Positions 22,258 to 33,700 of a stretch of DNA of 64,000 bases are shown piece after piece; the first letter of the stretch is position 1, and every line of letters starts with the position of its first letter. A model generated the notes under the pieces. That model saw only the letters and a program-made list of their open reading frames with translations. It had not been told where the DNA came from and did no database searches. The stretch covers positions 1,364,001 through 1,428,000 of the forward strand of contig JAXBDG010000006.1 of assembly GCA_036320915.1 (NCBI GenBank), in the 5' to 3' direction. The position numbers were made by a program, and so were the translations under genes. This DNA comes from Linnemannia elongata (Eukaryota; Mortierellomycota; Mortierellomycetes; Mortierellales; Mortierellaceae).

Positions 22258-25200
22258 ATGGCAACCAACAGGAGCCACCTCAGCCTGGCTTCTTCAGACA
22301 ATTCAACAATAGCCGCCGACAGCAACAACAACAACAACGATAACGGCAACAGCAACAGCAGGCAGTCGTCAGCTTCTCCTTCTCCAGTTCCTTCTCCTGT
22401 TCCTTCTCCTTCCCCTTCCCCTTCCCTTCCTCCTCCTCCTTCTGTCCCTTCGCCACCATCCCGACGAGCTTCTCGGTCACCAACACAACGACCTCCCTCA
22501 ACAGTACTATCACCAACCCTTGCCCCTTCTTCTCCCCTCCTCTCCTCTTGCTCCTCTCCTCCACCAGAACCTCCTCGCTCTCTCAATCCACACTCCCTCC
22601 TTCCAACAGACGAGGATACAGCTCAACTCTCTAAGCTGACTAACAGACAAGCACTTGCAACCAGGAGCAGGAACAGCAGGGGCCACGCTAGAGTCAGCAG
22701 CTGGACCCCTTCAACACCCCCACCCCCATCTGCAACCACAGCATATCCTTCACATCTTCCACCAACACAGTTTGTCGATGAAAAGGCTGCTATAAGTTTC
22801 TACGAAGAGAGAGCAGCCTCTCCAAGGCTTGGATCCAATCGAGTATCAATTGCACCCTCGACCAACTCTTTCGCTGAAGCTGCACCCTTGTACGACGCTG
22901 CCTTCGCCCACCACCCTGCCAGCTTACTCAACAAACGCACAAGCAGTCATCGCCACGCCCACTCCTATGATTTCTCACAAGGCACCAACTTCTTGCACCC
23001 AGCACATCGACCCACCTGCCCTTCGTCGCCCTCTTCACGCCCTGTGCCAAGCGACTTGGAGATGCAGAGACACCCCCACCACGAACCATACAGCACTTCA
23101 TCCAACGCCGACACATCGACCCGCAGTAGGACCACACCGAGGAGCAAAACCCTTACTGCTTCTGAGAGGAGTGGCCGCCGCAGTGGCGAAACCCGCAGGA
23201 AAAGAAGAAGTGGTAGCACTCGACGAACCCGTTTGAGCGACGCTTCGACTCTGGAAGGCACCTGGGATGGGGACCTTCGGGGACCCAAATCATCCAACCT
23301 TTCAGGTATCTCATCTAGTCGACGATCGCCTTCACTAACTGCTGCTCGTCATTATCCCGCCGATCATCATCACTCGCACTCTCACGCGGCTGTGACACCT
23401 GCAGGAGCACCGCAGCAGCCCTTTCTGGAGCCGCCTCCTGCGTCTCGAAATCCTTTTTCCCTGTTCCGGCGAGCCTCCGTGTCGCAGGAGGCGACACACA
23501 AAAATAGACATCCTGGCGACAACCACCATGTTACTTGGAAGGGAGGAAGCACATCACCTCCTACTAGGCGCGGTGAATGGAGCAATGCTGGTAAGGAGCA
23601 GTATGCCAGGAGCAAGATCATGGAGAAGGTTCCTTATGGGGGCCGTGGCGGTCGGCAGTTCCGCAAGTCAGGCTACCCAGGGAGAGGAGGAGAAGAGCCC
23701 GAGACGGATCTGTTCAACTTTGTCGACGTCATTCTCAACATGCCCGATGCTCCCAGCTTGAAGTTCATTGCTGCCAAGATGGCCAAGGTCCTCTTTGTTA
23801 TGACGATTACGTACTTTGTCCTGATGGCCATGTATTTTGCGGCAGAGGTAAAAATGCAGTATTCAATATCTAGTTAGTGTTCCCCCATGGGTTCTGTTTC
23901 GATGGTTTTAAATTAACCCTGGCTCTTTTTTTTGTACAACATAGTTTCAGTCGGAGGATCGGTTAAAGAACTTTGATGTCTTGGTGGTAGACCTGGACAA
24001 GTCCATGATCGCCAACAGCTTCATCAACTTCACCCAACGCGACAGCGCCCTTCCCAAACAAATCAATTGGTCGATTCAATCGGGATACCGGGACGTCCAG
24101 GGCGTCATCAAGGACGTCGACAACGGCAACTACTGGGGTGCCATTGTTGTGATGCCCAACGCTTCAACAGCTCTCAACAAGGCAGTCTCAGGCCCGGATC
24201 CAAACTACGACCCCAGCAAGGCGTTTTTGTTCATTTACGACAGCGGCAGGAACCCACTCGTCGTTAAGCCCTATATCGTCGCCAGCATGTACACCCAATT
24301 TCTTCAATTCACCACCAACTTCAACCCGTCTTGGATCTACTTTGTCCTGACCTATGCCGACTCCACCAACACGACCTTGACTCCCTTGGCCACAGCTCCT
24401 CAAGTCTTAGGCATGCCTGTCGCGTTTGACGAGCTGGACCTTCACCCTCCAACGGCGAAGATCATTACCTCGGCAACCTCTGTGGCGTACATCTGGATCT
24501 TCCTTGTTGCTGGTGGAAGTACATACTTTGTCGCGAACATCGTACAGCCAGTTGCGCGAAACGCCAGTGTGCAAAAGACAATGCTCCTCCTTGTGGGTCC
24601 CCTCCTCGTTTTCCTGGGCTGCCTCTCTATGGCATACTCAGTCCTGCTTTATATCTTTGGAGTTCCATTCGAGTCTGCCGGCCATTTCTTTACGCTCTTC
24701 CTGGGAATGTTACTTGTTCAAGGTGCCGTCGCGTCGTTGGTCCTTTTCCTCATCTTTATGATCCCCGTGGTCTTTATTCCACCCATCACGGTCACCTTCG
24801 TCGTCATGAACGTCATTGCGGTCTTCAACCCGGTTGAGCTGATGCCAACGTTCTACCGGTGGATCTATGCGATGCCCTTCCTGAACGGAGTCCAAATCTC
24901 GCGGTACATTCTTATGGGCTCGTACAATAGACTGAGCTACAACTTGCCGATTTTGTTTGCGTGGATTCTTGTCCCGATCACCTTCTTGCCCTTTGCGATC
25001 GCCCGCCAAAAGAGACTGTTGATGGATGCCATTGCGGTGAATGTGCGCCATCGGCACCCGTACCGCCATACTACTACTACTTACTGCTCGGACTCAGACG
25101 GCTATTACTACCACGATGGACAGGAGCATCACCAATACGAGTTTGGAGATGTCTACGATGCTGAACCAGGGAAACATGGTAGACAAAATCATGGGACCCA

Positions 25201-25585
25201 ACGACCTCGATCGACTCGCAGCGGACAACGCGATGAAGAAACGGACCAAGAGTTTAGTGACGGTACAGATGGCGATCGGGACAAGGATGATGACTCTGAG
25301 AGTGAGAGCGCGTCTTCCTCAGAGGGCGAAGAGGGAGGTAGAAACAAGGAGGGTTTCCACTCCAGCAGGAACACAGTCCGTTTGATGGGATCTCTCAACC
25401 CTCGTCCCCTTGGTAATGGGCCCTCACCTAGCGCGCCACCTGAATCCCAAATCTTTGATACCCCATACCGCCTCGAAAGACAAGTCGTGGACCAGGACCG
25501 GTCGGTGATTGAGATGCCCAAGTTGAGCCGCCAACCGTACGCTTCTGAACTGGTGCGGCCCCCAACACCAGACGAAGTGAAGTAA
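22258..25585 (+). CDS. SNG1/DUF3533-like multi-pass membrane protein
   Basis: Two exons (22258-23847, 23945-25585) encode 1076 residues. Residues 1 to about 490 are disordered, rich in Ser/Pro/Arg. Then come FVDVILNMPDAPSLKF, a first membrane segment (about 513-530, LFVMTITYFVLMAMYF), and an extracytoplasmic-type domain starting NFDVLVVDLDKSMIANSF, which is typical of the YhgE/Pip-SNG1 family. A block of about five hydrophobic segments follows, roughly residues 711-883 (for example MLLLVGPLLVFLGCLSMAYS, LPILFAWILVPITFLPFAIA). The tail is long, hydrophilic and acidic, with His/Tyr-rich and DDDSESESASSSE stretches. In yeast SNG1 is a plasma-membrane protein linked to drug resistance; an export or lipid-related role is possible but unproven. 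The start is the first ATG; the intron joins in phase after GCAGAG. Confidence 0.82.
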
Positions 25586-26103
25586 GAAGAAAGTGCAACA
25601 CATCGATACCCTTTTTACCCCCTTACTAAAAGCATTCATTCATTCTTCAGCATGATAACATGTATGTCTTGTTTGATTGAAATGCTCATTTCTGCAACCT
25701 GGGACTCGGATAAAAAATTGGATAGCAAATAGCTACGGACTAAATTTTGGGAAGCCGGATGGTTTATTTTTGGTTGCCTCATGGTTGGGGAGTTTTAGCG
25801 CACGGTGAGCAACCGTCTGTCCTCCTCTTCTATCCTCAGTTGGTGCATGATCCCAAAGGAGAAAAAAAAAGGAAGGGAAGGACGCGTCTCAATTGGGCCA
25901 CAAGGGATAGGCTGCTGATGGGATTGGATAAGAATCAAAGGAGCGAGGGAGGAGGAGGGGCCTTTGACTTTGCAGCCTCCTTTTGTTTCCACTTCACTCC
26001 TCACTCTTCGCTCATTCCCCCTCTGTCTACATTTTCACTCCTCCCCCGCAACCAACCCCTCCCATTCACATTCAGTAACAACGCCAGCAACAAGCACAAC
26101 AGC
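25586..26103. other. Intergenic / F-box gene upstream region
   Basis: About 520 bases. The F-box reading frame stays open upstream to 25747, but that extension is low-quality coding (GEKKRKGRTRLNW and similar), so I treat it as promoter and 5' leader. Nothing else seen. Confidence 0.5.
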
Positions 26104-28101
26104 ATGGCATCCACCTCCACCTCACACGCTTCTTCATTGTCCCCTCTCGACCTGCCAGAGATCCGCACACACATTGCCCAATACTTAGACAGCAGCAAAC
26201 ACGACCTATGTTCATGCATCCTCGTCTCAAGGACATGGCGGACCGACTTTATGCCTCAGCTCTGGCACACCATTCACTTTGACAGTTCGCTCTCATACTA
26301 CCTCAGCCAACACAACTTTCGCCAGCATGAACACCTAGTTCGAGAGTTAGTCATACACGACCCAGTCTTCTTCCTCGAACGGTGGCCTGGACCTTCTTGT
26401 CGACATATCAACCGCCTAGAATACCGTCCTTATATTGCCCAACGGCAATGGATCGCTCCCAACTATGCTTCTTCAGAAGAGCAAACCTCCTCTGACGAAT
26501 CTTACCAAGGAAACTACGACGACGACCTGGACAATACCTTTGAGGATGACCTCAAGAACGATACCAACGGCAGCGCCAACAACATAAACAACCCACCAAG
26601 CGGTTCGAGGAAGATGGACAGCATATCGGTATCCATTCGAGGATTCCTTCAACTTGTTCGACAGCAGACGTCCCTTTCGCACTTGAACGAGGATTGGAGT
26701 CTCCACTCCAAGGAGCACACGCTACGGTTTGCAAGGGGCTTAATCCGGTGTCAGCATCCGAACCTTGTTTCGCTGTATATCACCAAGTGGAAGATCTCAG
26801 TCCCAGAGATGAACATGTTGATCCGGAATTGTCCCCGTCTGGAACAGTTATTCCTTCGGTCTGTCGAGATTGTACCCGTCAATTCTGACTTTAACATTGC
26901 TGCATTTCCTGGCCTTCAAGACGAGGAGAGGGAGGAGGAGTTGAAGACGGAGCAAGTTGAGGAGGGACAAGTGGATGAGGAGGGGCAGGCTATTGCGACG
27001 ACAGACTCGACAACAGTGTTGGATTTTCATCAAATCAAGGGGATCCATATTGATCAGATTATCCTACACACCAACCGGCTCTCGTTTCGTGGCCAGGGTT
27101 TGGAGTCGATTGGATTTGAGGCCTACACCTTCTTTACACGCTACGCCATCTTCAACAGCCCGAGGCCCTTCACCTGGAGCTTCCCCAACACCAAAAGCCT
27201 GACTTATATTGGCAAAGGCCGTGACATCCACGACACCGAGGTTGGCAATGCGATCCAAGACATCTTGACCTCTTGCTCTCCCGACCTAATACCACCGCGT
27301 TCACCACGACGGTCACAGCAACAGCAACAGCAGTTACAGCAACAGCAGCAACGTCGACTATCGGCAGACGAGGCGCTCCTCAAGTCACGACAGCTGAAGG
27401 AGGTCACGATCAGTAACTGTTTCATCCGCAGGTCACTCGTCTCGGCCATTGTCGATACATTTGGGGAGGGATTAGAGGTGTTGGATCTGGCTGGCTGTGG
27501 AGGTCTGTCGAGACTCAACCTTCACCAGATCTTGGTTCGATGTGGGAACTTGAGGGTGTTTCGAGGACCAGAGTCGTTTCTGTGGACGAGGGATATGGTG
27601 CTCTCTGAACAATCCTGGTCGTCACGGCACTTGAAGGAACTTGTGGTCTTGATTGGAATTGGGATGTCGCTGGACAAGGATGCGACTGATCTTGAAGAGA
27701 TGGCAGACACTACGAGTGTCAAGGCGGTGTTGGCACAGGAGCCGACTCGGCGGTCGATTGATGTTGTTCTTGACCAAATAGCGCAATTGAAGGATCTTGA
27801 GGTTCTTGACCTGAGTGGCGACTTGGACTACCACCTGGCAGAAGACTGTCGCAAGGGGATCCCATTGGTGCTGAGTGCTGGTTTGGACAAGTTGAGAGGG
27901 CTGAGCAAGCTGAGGAGGGTGTATATCTCTGGATGGGAGGATGAGATGAGTGTCAAAGAGGCAGAGTGGATGAATGTGCATTGGCCGCGGTTGGAGTACA
28001 TCCATAGCCGAGAGGGAGGAGCCAGTTCTGGCTGGCAGCAGTTCCTGACTACACTTAAGCATCCCCTCCAGCTAGGCTATTTCGCATCCAAGCTCTTCTA
28101 G
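26104..28101 (+). CDS. F-box protein with leucine-rich-repeat-like C-terminus
   Basis: Single-exon gene of 665 residues. An F-box-like motif lies at the N-terminus (LDLPEIRTHIAQYL, then CSCILVSRTWRTDFMPQLWH, about residues 16-55). Such domains bind Skp1 in SCF ubiquitin ligases. The rest has scattered leucine-rich segments (LVSLYITKWKISVPEMNML, LEVLDLAGCGGLSRLNL, LEVLDLSGDLDYHL), suggesting a divergent LRR substrate-binding solenoid. There is an acidic linker near 26925-26995 and a polyglutamine-rich insert at about 27310-27350. The chosen start, MASTSTSH, lies just before the F-box; the upstream in-frame ORF looks non-coding. The ubiquitin-target role is family inference. Large F-box families are typical of Mortierella-like fungi. 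Confidence 0.82.
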   Translation: MASTSTSHASSLSPLDLPEIRTHIAQYLDSSKHDLCSCILVSRTWRTDFMPQLWHTIHFDSSLSYYLSQHNFRQHEHLVRELVIHDPVFFLERWPGPSCRHINRLEYRPYIAQRQWIAPNYASSEEQTSSDESYQGNYDDDLDNTFEDDLKNDTNGSANNINNPPSGSRKMDSISVSIRGFLQLVRQQTSLSHLNEDWSLHSKEHTLRFARGLIRCQHPNLVSLYITKWKISVPEMNMLIRNCPRLEQLFLRSVEIVPVNSDFNIAAFPGLQDEEREEELKTEQVEEGQVDEEGQAIATTDSTTVLDFHQIKGIHIDQIILHTNRLSFRGQGLESIGFEAYTFFTRYAIFNSPRPFTWSFPNTKSLTYIGKGRDIHDTEVGNAIQDILTSCSPDLIPPRSPRRSQQQQQQLQQQQQRRLSADEALLKSRQLKEVTISNCFIRRSLVSAIVDTFGEGLEVLDLAGCGGLSRLNLHQILVRCGNLRVFRGPESFLWTRDMVLSEQSWSSRHLKELVVLIGIGMSLDKDATDLEEMADTTSVKAVLAQEPTRRSIDVVLDQIAQLKDLEVLDLSGDLDYHLAEDCRKGIPLVLSAGLDKLRGLSKLRRVYISGWEDEMSVKEAEWMNVHWPRLEYIHSREGGASSGWQQFLTTLKHPLQLGYFASKLF

Positions 28102-28142
28102 ATAGTGCTTACTTTTTTCTCCTCGTCCTTCAACCCCGAAGA

Positions 28143-28148
28143 AATAAA
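28143..28148 (+). terminator. Poly(A) signal of the F-box gene
   Basis: AATAAA 42 bases after the F-box stop codon, only about 85 bases before the next gene's start, so the two genes are tightly packed. Confidence 0.5.
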
Positions 28149-28231
28149 TTTTGGCTTTCTTGCTTTCTTTTCGACTAATGGTTCGTCCACACGCCACCAT
28201 TTCCCCTTTACTCCCATTCCCTTGTCCGGCA

Positions 28232-30528
28232 ATGGACTTCTTCCCGGATCCAAACCCAAGAGTCATTCCTTCCAGTTCAGGAATATACGATCGCAAAGGT
28301 GACGGAGACAGAGACAGACACGAGCTAGACTATATCCCTTTTGCAAAGTAAGGCACCTCTGTTTCTTCGTTTTTTGTTTCATGATCCTTTGCTGAAGGCG
28401 TGCGGGAAAAATTAACGTTTACACTCTCTGCATGTGCCTGTCTTTGTTTGAGTTTAGGAGCTCGAGCACAATCGTGAAGCAGGCAGGATTGTTCGACACG
28501 ACCGGCGCCAACTCCTTAAAGATGCCTCAGCTGCAATCTATCGATGATCGATGGGGTCCAGGGTTTCCAGACGGTAATGCATCGCAACATATAATCCTTT
28601 TACCACATGTCTACGTACACGACGATAAGGAAGATCGCTTTCTCATGAACCTACTATTTCCTTTATACTTGTAGATGCTAGGGTCCCTAGACTGGGTGGA
28701 TCGGATGGCGAGGATTCTCCTTCAACCGACATGGCTGGAAACAATTTCTTGCCACGAGCTCAAGGAAACAATATGGATACTGCCTTCAACCTTAGTCTTG
28801 GCGCCGCCAACAGGTTCGCCGGGGGTGGTATGCTCAGTAGTGGTAGCGGTGACATCTCCTCAGGTCCGCACCAGTCTTCAGGTCCACCTCTGCCTATCAC
28901 TATGTCATTATCTTCTCCGATGATCCAGCCACAGGAGGCATTTTTTAAGATGGTCGAGGTGCCTGCGCCGCTCGCGAATCCGAGGACTAGGAAAGTGAAA
29001 CGGTCTTCGAGGTTGAATGACAAGTATGCTCGCATGAAGGTACGAGCCCTGCTTTATTGCAAAAATGAGCGAAACTAATGAATACTGTGATGACCTTCGT
29101 GGCGTCGGACGCCACCGTGTCGATCATAGCGTTGATTAGAGCATGTTCTCTTGGTGTCTGTTCATGAATGATGATATAACCCAAAGAAATCTGATTTAAA
29201 TGTTGTAGAGTGATATGGAGCTTCCTGTTCAGCTGCCGTATTCATACCCCCGAGTCGTGCGACACCAGTACGACCAGCCGTCTATCTCTGCCCCATGGAA
29301 TGTTGATGCGGCGTTTAGTCAGCGACCGCTTGGACTTCCACCTGCTGGTGTTCAATCTGCTCAAGTCCCCACCTACTGCTCCTCTCAACGCACACCGGTC
29401 CAACAGATCCTTGGGCAGCCATCGCAGGTCGGCGGCAGCACTCATGGCACAAACACAGAGCCACAGCAATTCGAAAGCATCGAATCGAGAACTTCGCCTG
29501 CGCAACCTCCTCCCACCAAGCGGGTTAGGATCGAAGAGAACCCGCCGTCTAACAGCAAGGAGAGCACTACAGGAGGAGGAGGAGGAGGTGGTGGTGGTGG
29601 CGGAGCATTTTCGACACCGCACTTCAGGATGTCGACACCAGCTCGGACGACAGGCGTCTCCATTACGAGTTCAAATGTGCTCATCCCAACAACGATTAGC
29701 CAAGGAGCGAAAAGAGCAAAGGAGTTCGTGGCGGTGGCGGATCAAGTGGGAGAGGATGGGTTTGATGATTGGGGCTTGGAGGACTTCTTGCTTGACCCCG
29801 AGCCACTGCTAGATCCTGAGCCCATGGATATTCCTACGCCCAACGCGGCTCCTGTCTCACAAGGGTACGACAATGGCCGGTTTGCAGCAACAGCATCAGT
29901 TACATCAGCGCATACCAACGCCAACAACAGTAGCAGTACCAGCAGCCAGTTTCGCTATTCTCCGAGACTGCAAACGTCTGAAAGGAAGCCCTCTGCGCTG
30001 AACGAGCGACCGGTGACATGGCTTGATCGGATTCACAGGCTTGGATCAGAGATACGAGCGTCTGCAGCGGCGACTGTCCCTCGGTTTGGTTACATTTCTG
30101 TTGCTGCCATGAAAGGACGATCAATAAAGGAGGAGCGTACAGGCCAAGTGCAGGACCAGGACCTGAGCCAGCAGCAGCCGCTGCAGCAGCAACAACAAGG
30201 AGCAAAGCAGCTGCCAAAAACCAAACTTTCATTGTCGAATGTGACTGGCATTGCGAAGAGGAGGAGCGAAGCCATACTCTTTAACTTTGACAGTGTGGCC
30301 GATTTCACCAATGCGAAATATTTGGCAAATGACCCTGTCCCTGTGTCTCGGGGTAAGCGTCTCCCTCCAGACACTCAAGGACGGACCTCTCCTTGGTTGC
30401 AGCAGCAGCAACATGCCCCAGGGTCTGAGAGGGACGAGTGCTCGAGAGAGGCTGCCGGGGGTTTGACCCCGGATATGGGATTCCTTGATGATATTGAAAA
30501 GGAGATCCAGGACTTAGGTGGCATTTGA
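28232..30528 (+). CDS. Unrecognised low-complexity protein
   Basis: Four exons (28232-28347, 28458-28573, 28675-29039, 29209-30528) encode about 638 residues; all phases agree. I do not recognise a family. The N-terminus is MDFFPDPNPRVIP. A basic patch, RTRKVKRSSRLNDKYARMK, spans the third exon junction and could be a nuclear signal or DNA/RNA-contact segment. The remainder is Ser/Pro/Gln-rich with a Gly run (29574-29600) and an acidic patch (EDGFDDWGLEDFLLDPEP) that resembles a transcriptional activation region. The end is FLDDIEKEIQDLGGI. An in-frame ATG at 28178 could add 18 residues; the later one is preferred because it has G at -3. A nuclear regulator is a guess from composition only. 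Confidence 0.65.
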
Positions 30529-30595
30529 GCGAAATTACTGATGTTAGCGATTCTTAGTGTTTGTGGGAGTCAATTGACGTAGTCGGGGACAGAAA

Positions 30596-30601
30596 AATAA
30601 A
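30596..30601 (+). terminator. Poly(A) signal of the unrecognised gene
   Basis: AATAAA about 70 bases after the stop codon at 30528 and about 120 bases before the next start. Confidence 0.5.
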
Positions 30602-30722
30602 CCCTTTTTTGCAAAGAATCACACCTTTTGTTCCCTGACCCTTCTTGTCCTCTCGTTGCCACCATTTCCTGTTCGCTCTCTCATTTACACCCACCTACAC
30701 TTACACTCACCGACACCCACAC

Positions 30723-33700
30723 ATGAATAACGGACAGAAGGAGACGAACACGGACGACGGCGAGAAAGCGGTTGCCCAATTGAAGATTTGTGCTTTCCAC
30801 GAGCATCCAGAAAGGATTTTTTACCTCTACAGAGGCATCAACACTGTCGGGCGGGATCCTAACGTGTGCAACGTCTGGTTGAAGCACGACTATATCTGTC
30901 GCGTGCACATGTACATCAGTAAGAACCTTGACGCAGTTGCCTACAAGCAATGAAGTTTATGAAATGTACAAGACGCAATCGAAAGACGATGGAGGAGAAT
31001 AGCTGACATTTGATTTCAATCCTTTTCTCGTGACTTGGTAGACGTTCAGGATATGTTCATATTCATTCGGGATGAGGCGAAGCGTCCAGTAAGTCCTCCA
31101 CCCTCCTGCCAGTACCAGAATGATGTCCCCTTGAGAATAGGGAACAGGAAAGAAAAAAGAGTTTTCATAGCGAATGTCAGAGAGGTGTGAGTTTTCACTG
31201 ACGACGTCTTATCTTTTTGCTGTTTGTTTTGTTGATTTTTTTTTTTTTTTTTTTTTTTTTCAAAAAAAAAGGGCGAGAAGCCGACCACGTTCTGTATTAC
31301 CCAGGTCATGGAGCTCAATACCTGGTACCCCTGCACTCCAGATATGGTAAAGCCAAGATTTTTCATATATTGCGCGTACCTTTATAGCTGCAATGAACAC
31401 GAGAACTGGTACCGAATTGAAAGCCGAGACTGATATCGCACGGGGTTTTTTCATGCCTTTTTTCGTCATAGAGATACAAACTTGCGGGAGTGTTGACGTT
31501 GTCTGACGTAAGAAGGTTGACTGAAGCCGAGCAGGAAGAGGCGCCGCGCAAGGTAATAATGCAGGAAACAATGCAAGGTTATTCCTCGTTTGGTGGCAAA
31601 TTGTAGAACACAGTCAAATTGCTCTCCATAAATATTTACCCCACCTTTTTGCACTTGTTTTTGTTGATAGGGTTACATCTCTCCTGAGCAGCAGAAGGCA
31701 ATTGAAAACGGGACACATCTGAATGTAACTTTTGTGGGTGAAGGCCCCACTGAGCACAACACCCAGCCCCTCGCCCCTCCTATTGTGATGCCTAGCTACT
31801 ATACTCTCAATTCCAGCAGTAGAGGCACCTCATATAATTCAAGATCGGCGAGCGCTCCTGGATACGAGCGCGAAGGCGACCATATCCGTGCTCCCAGCGA
31901 CCATTCCTTCGACTCTACTCAGAGGATAGAGGACCTTACGCAGGTTGTTCGCGAGGAGGGGCGCAACTCGGATCGAAGAGTCTCTCTCCCACCCGCCCTT
32001 ATTGTCCCAGGCGCACCGGCTGATGTCACCCTCCCACGACCAAATATTAAAGGAGGCCCTGGCTGCTTCAACGCACCCTCAAAAGTTTCCGACGACGTAC
32101 TCCGCGACCCTCGCGAGTATTTCGAAAAAATGCGCACATCGAGTCAACCCAAGGATATTCACTACGAGGCAACCCTGGTCATCAGTGATGACCTGGACGA
32201 CGCGTCGCAGTCGAGTGTGATCCTTCCTGAAACCCAGCCGACTCAATTGTTGGCTCCGACTTCGCAGGATCTCGCCCCGAATTCGCTGCCCGAGGATATT
32301 GTTGTCAGTGGTAGACGACCAAGCGTGGAGAGACAGCGAGAGGATGCTGATGATGCTGATGACCGCGCGCATGGTTCGCGGTCTGGATCTGTGGTCCCCG
32401 AGTCACCTGTGCCATCTCAACAGGATTACATCCCCTCAACGCCAGCCGAGCTCATTGGTCTGTCACGAACAGGTACCAGAGACACGCAGGAGCGGGACCG
32501 CGGAGAAGACGAAGAGGACGAAGACAGAGTTCCACAGACACCAGTCGAAGAGCAGCAGGACGGGCAAAAACAACATACGGCCATGTCCGACGTTTCAACC
32601 TTGGAGGCGAACCAACTCTCGGCGTCTATACCCGACTCGCAGGTGACGCAGGAAGCGATTCGACTGAGCTTGTCCTCTGATGACCAGCCTCAGCACCACC
32701 TGCAGGAGGACACCATAGTGAAAACCGAGGAGGTCGAGTCAGAGCGTCATCTGCTTCAAAGTGTGGATTCTCAGAACGTCAGTCTGTCTAGTCCAGGAGC
32801 AGTCAAGGCGGAAGATGACGACGATGAGGGTACAAAGGTGGATGAAGAGTCGAAGCCGCTGTGGCGATTCGGCAAGGAGGTCTGTCCGGATTCTCAGCAC
32901 TCAACGCAGTCGTCGTCCCGGGACAGATCGAGGGAAGAACCCCCTGGTACCAGTACCAGCACTACCACCATCACCACCACCAATATCACCTTTACTTCCA
33001 CCGCTACTACGACTTATCACCAAGAACCGCATTCGACAGAACCGCAGGCATCTGAGCAGGAGATGTTGAACACGGAGCCCTATCACTCTAGCCAAGACTC
33101 AGACCGGACCGCCTCCAGAGAGGGATCTCCAAAGCACAACCTCGAGACTGACGCTGCGCCCGAGGAGCCACCCAAGCCAGCAAAGCAAATCAAGGTTGAG
33201 AGCACAGACGATGTCTCTACAGCTGCGACGAGTCGGCTTAGACGGGGACCTTCAGCGGCGAGGCTAAAGAAGTCAGGGAGTGTTGACTCGCCTCCCGTCT
33301 TGGGACGATCACCGTCTTTGAGATCTACTCGCAGCACTACGGGGGATCATCATTCCATTATGATTAGTAGTCCTGGCTGGGTAAGCAACATATGAAGGTC
33401 TTTGTTGTGTGGGTCGTATAATTTGTGACTTTGAGCGCTAACGCATTTACGTTGTACAATTTCGTTCTTACATTTCCTTGAGTAGGAAAGGTGGAAGAAG
33501 ATGAACGCGTTGAAGGACGCGTTGTCTACAAAACATGCAGGGGTGTATAACGATGAGGCACACATGGAGATGAGTGTACTTGTTTTTAATCCCATCAACG
33601 GCAGACGAACATGCAAGTTGATGTGTGCGATCGCTCGTGGGGTTCCTATTGTAACCGACGACTGGCTCAAGGACTCAATTTCCGCCGGTCACTGTCTTCC

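Noticed and set aside
25747..26103. Upstream extension of the F-box protein
   Set aside because: Composition unlike coding DNA; the F-box begins just after the ATG at 26104.
228..30000. A single biosynthetic gene cluster from epimerase to SNG1-like gene
   Set aside because: delta-COP lies inside it and no backbone synthase, transcription factor or other tailoring enzyme is present. Only the array itself is supported.
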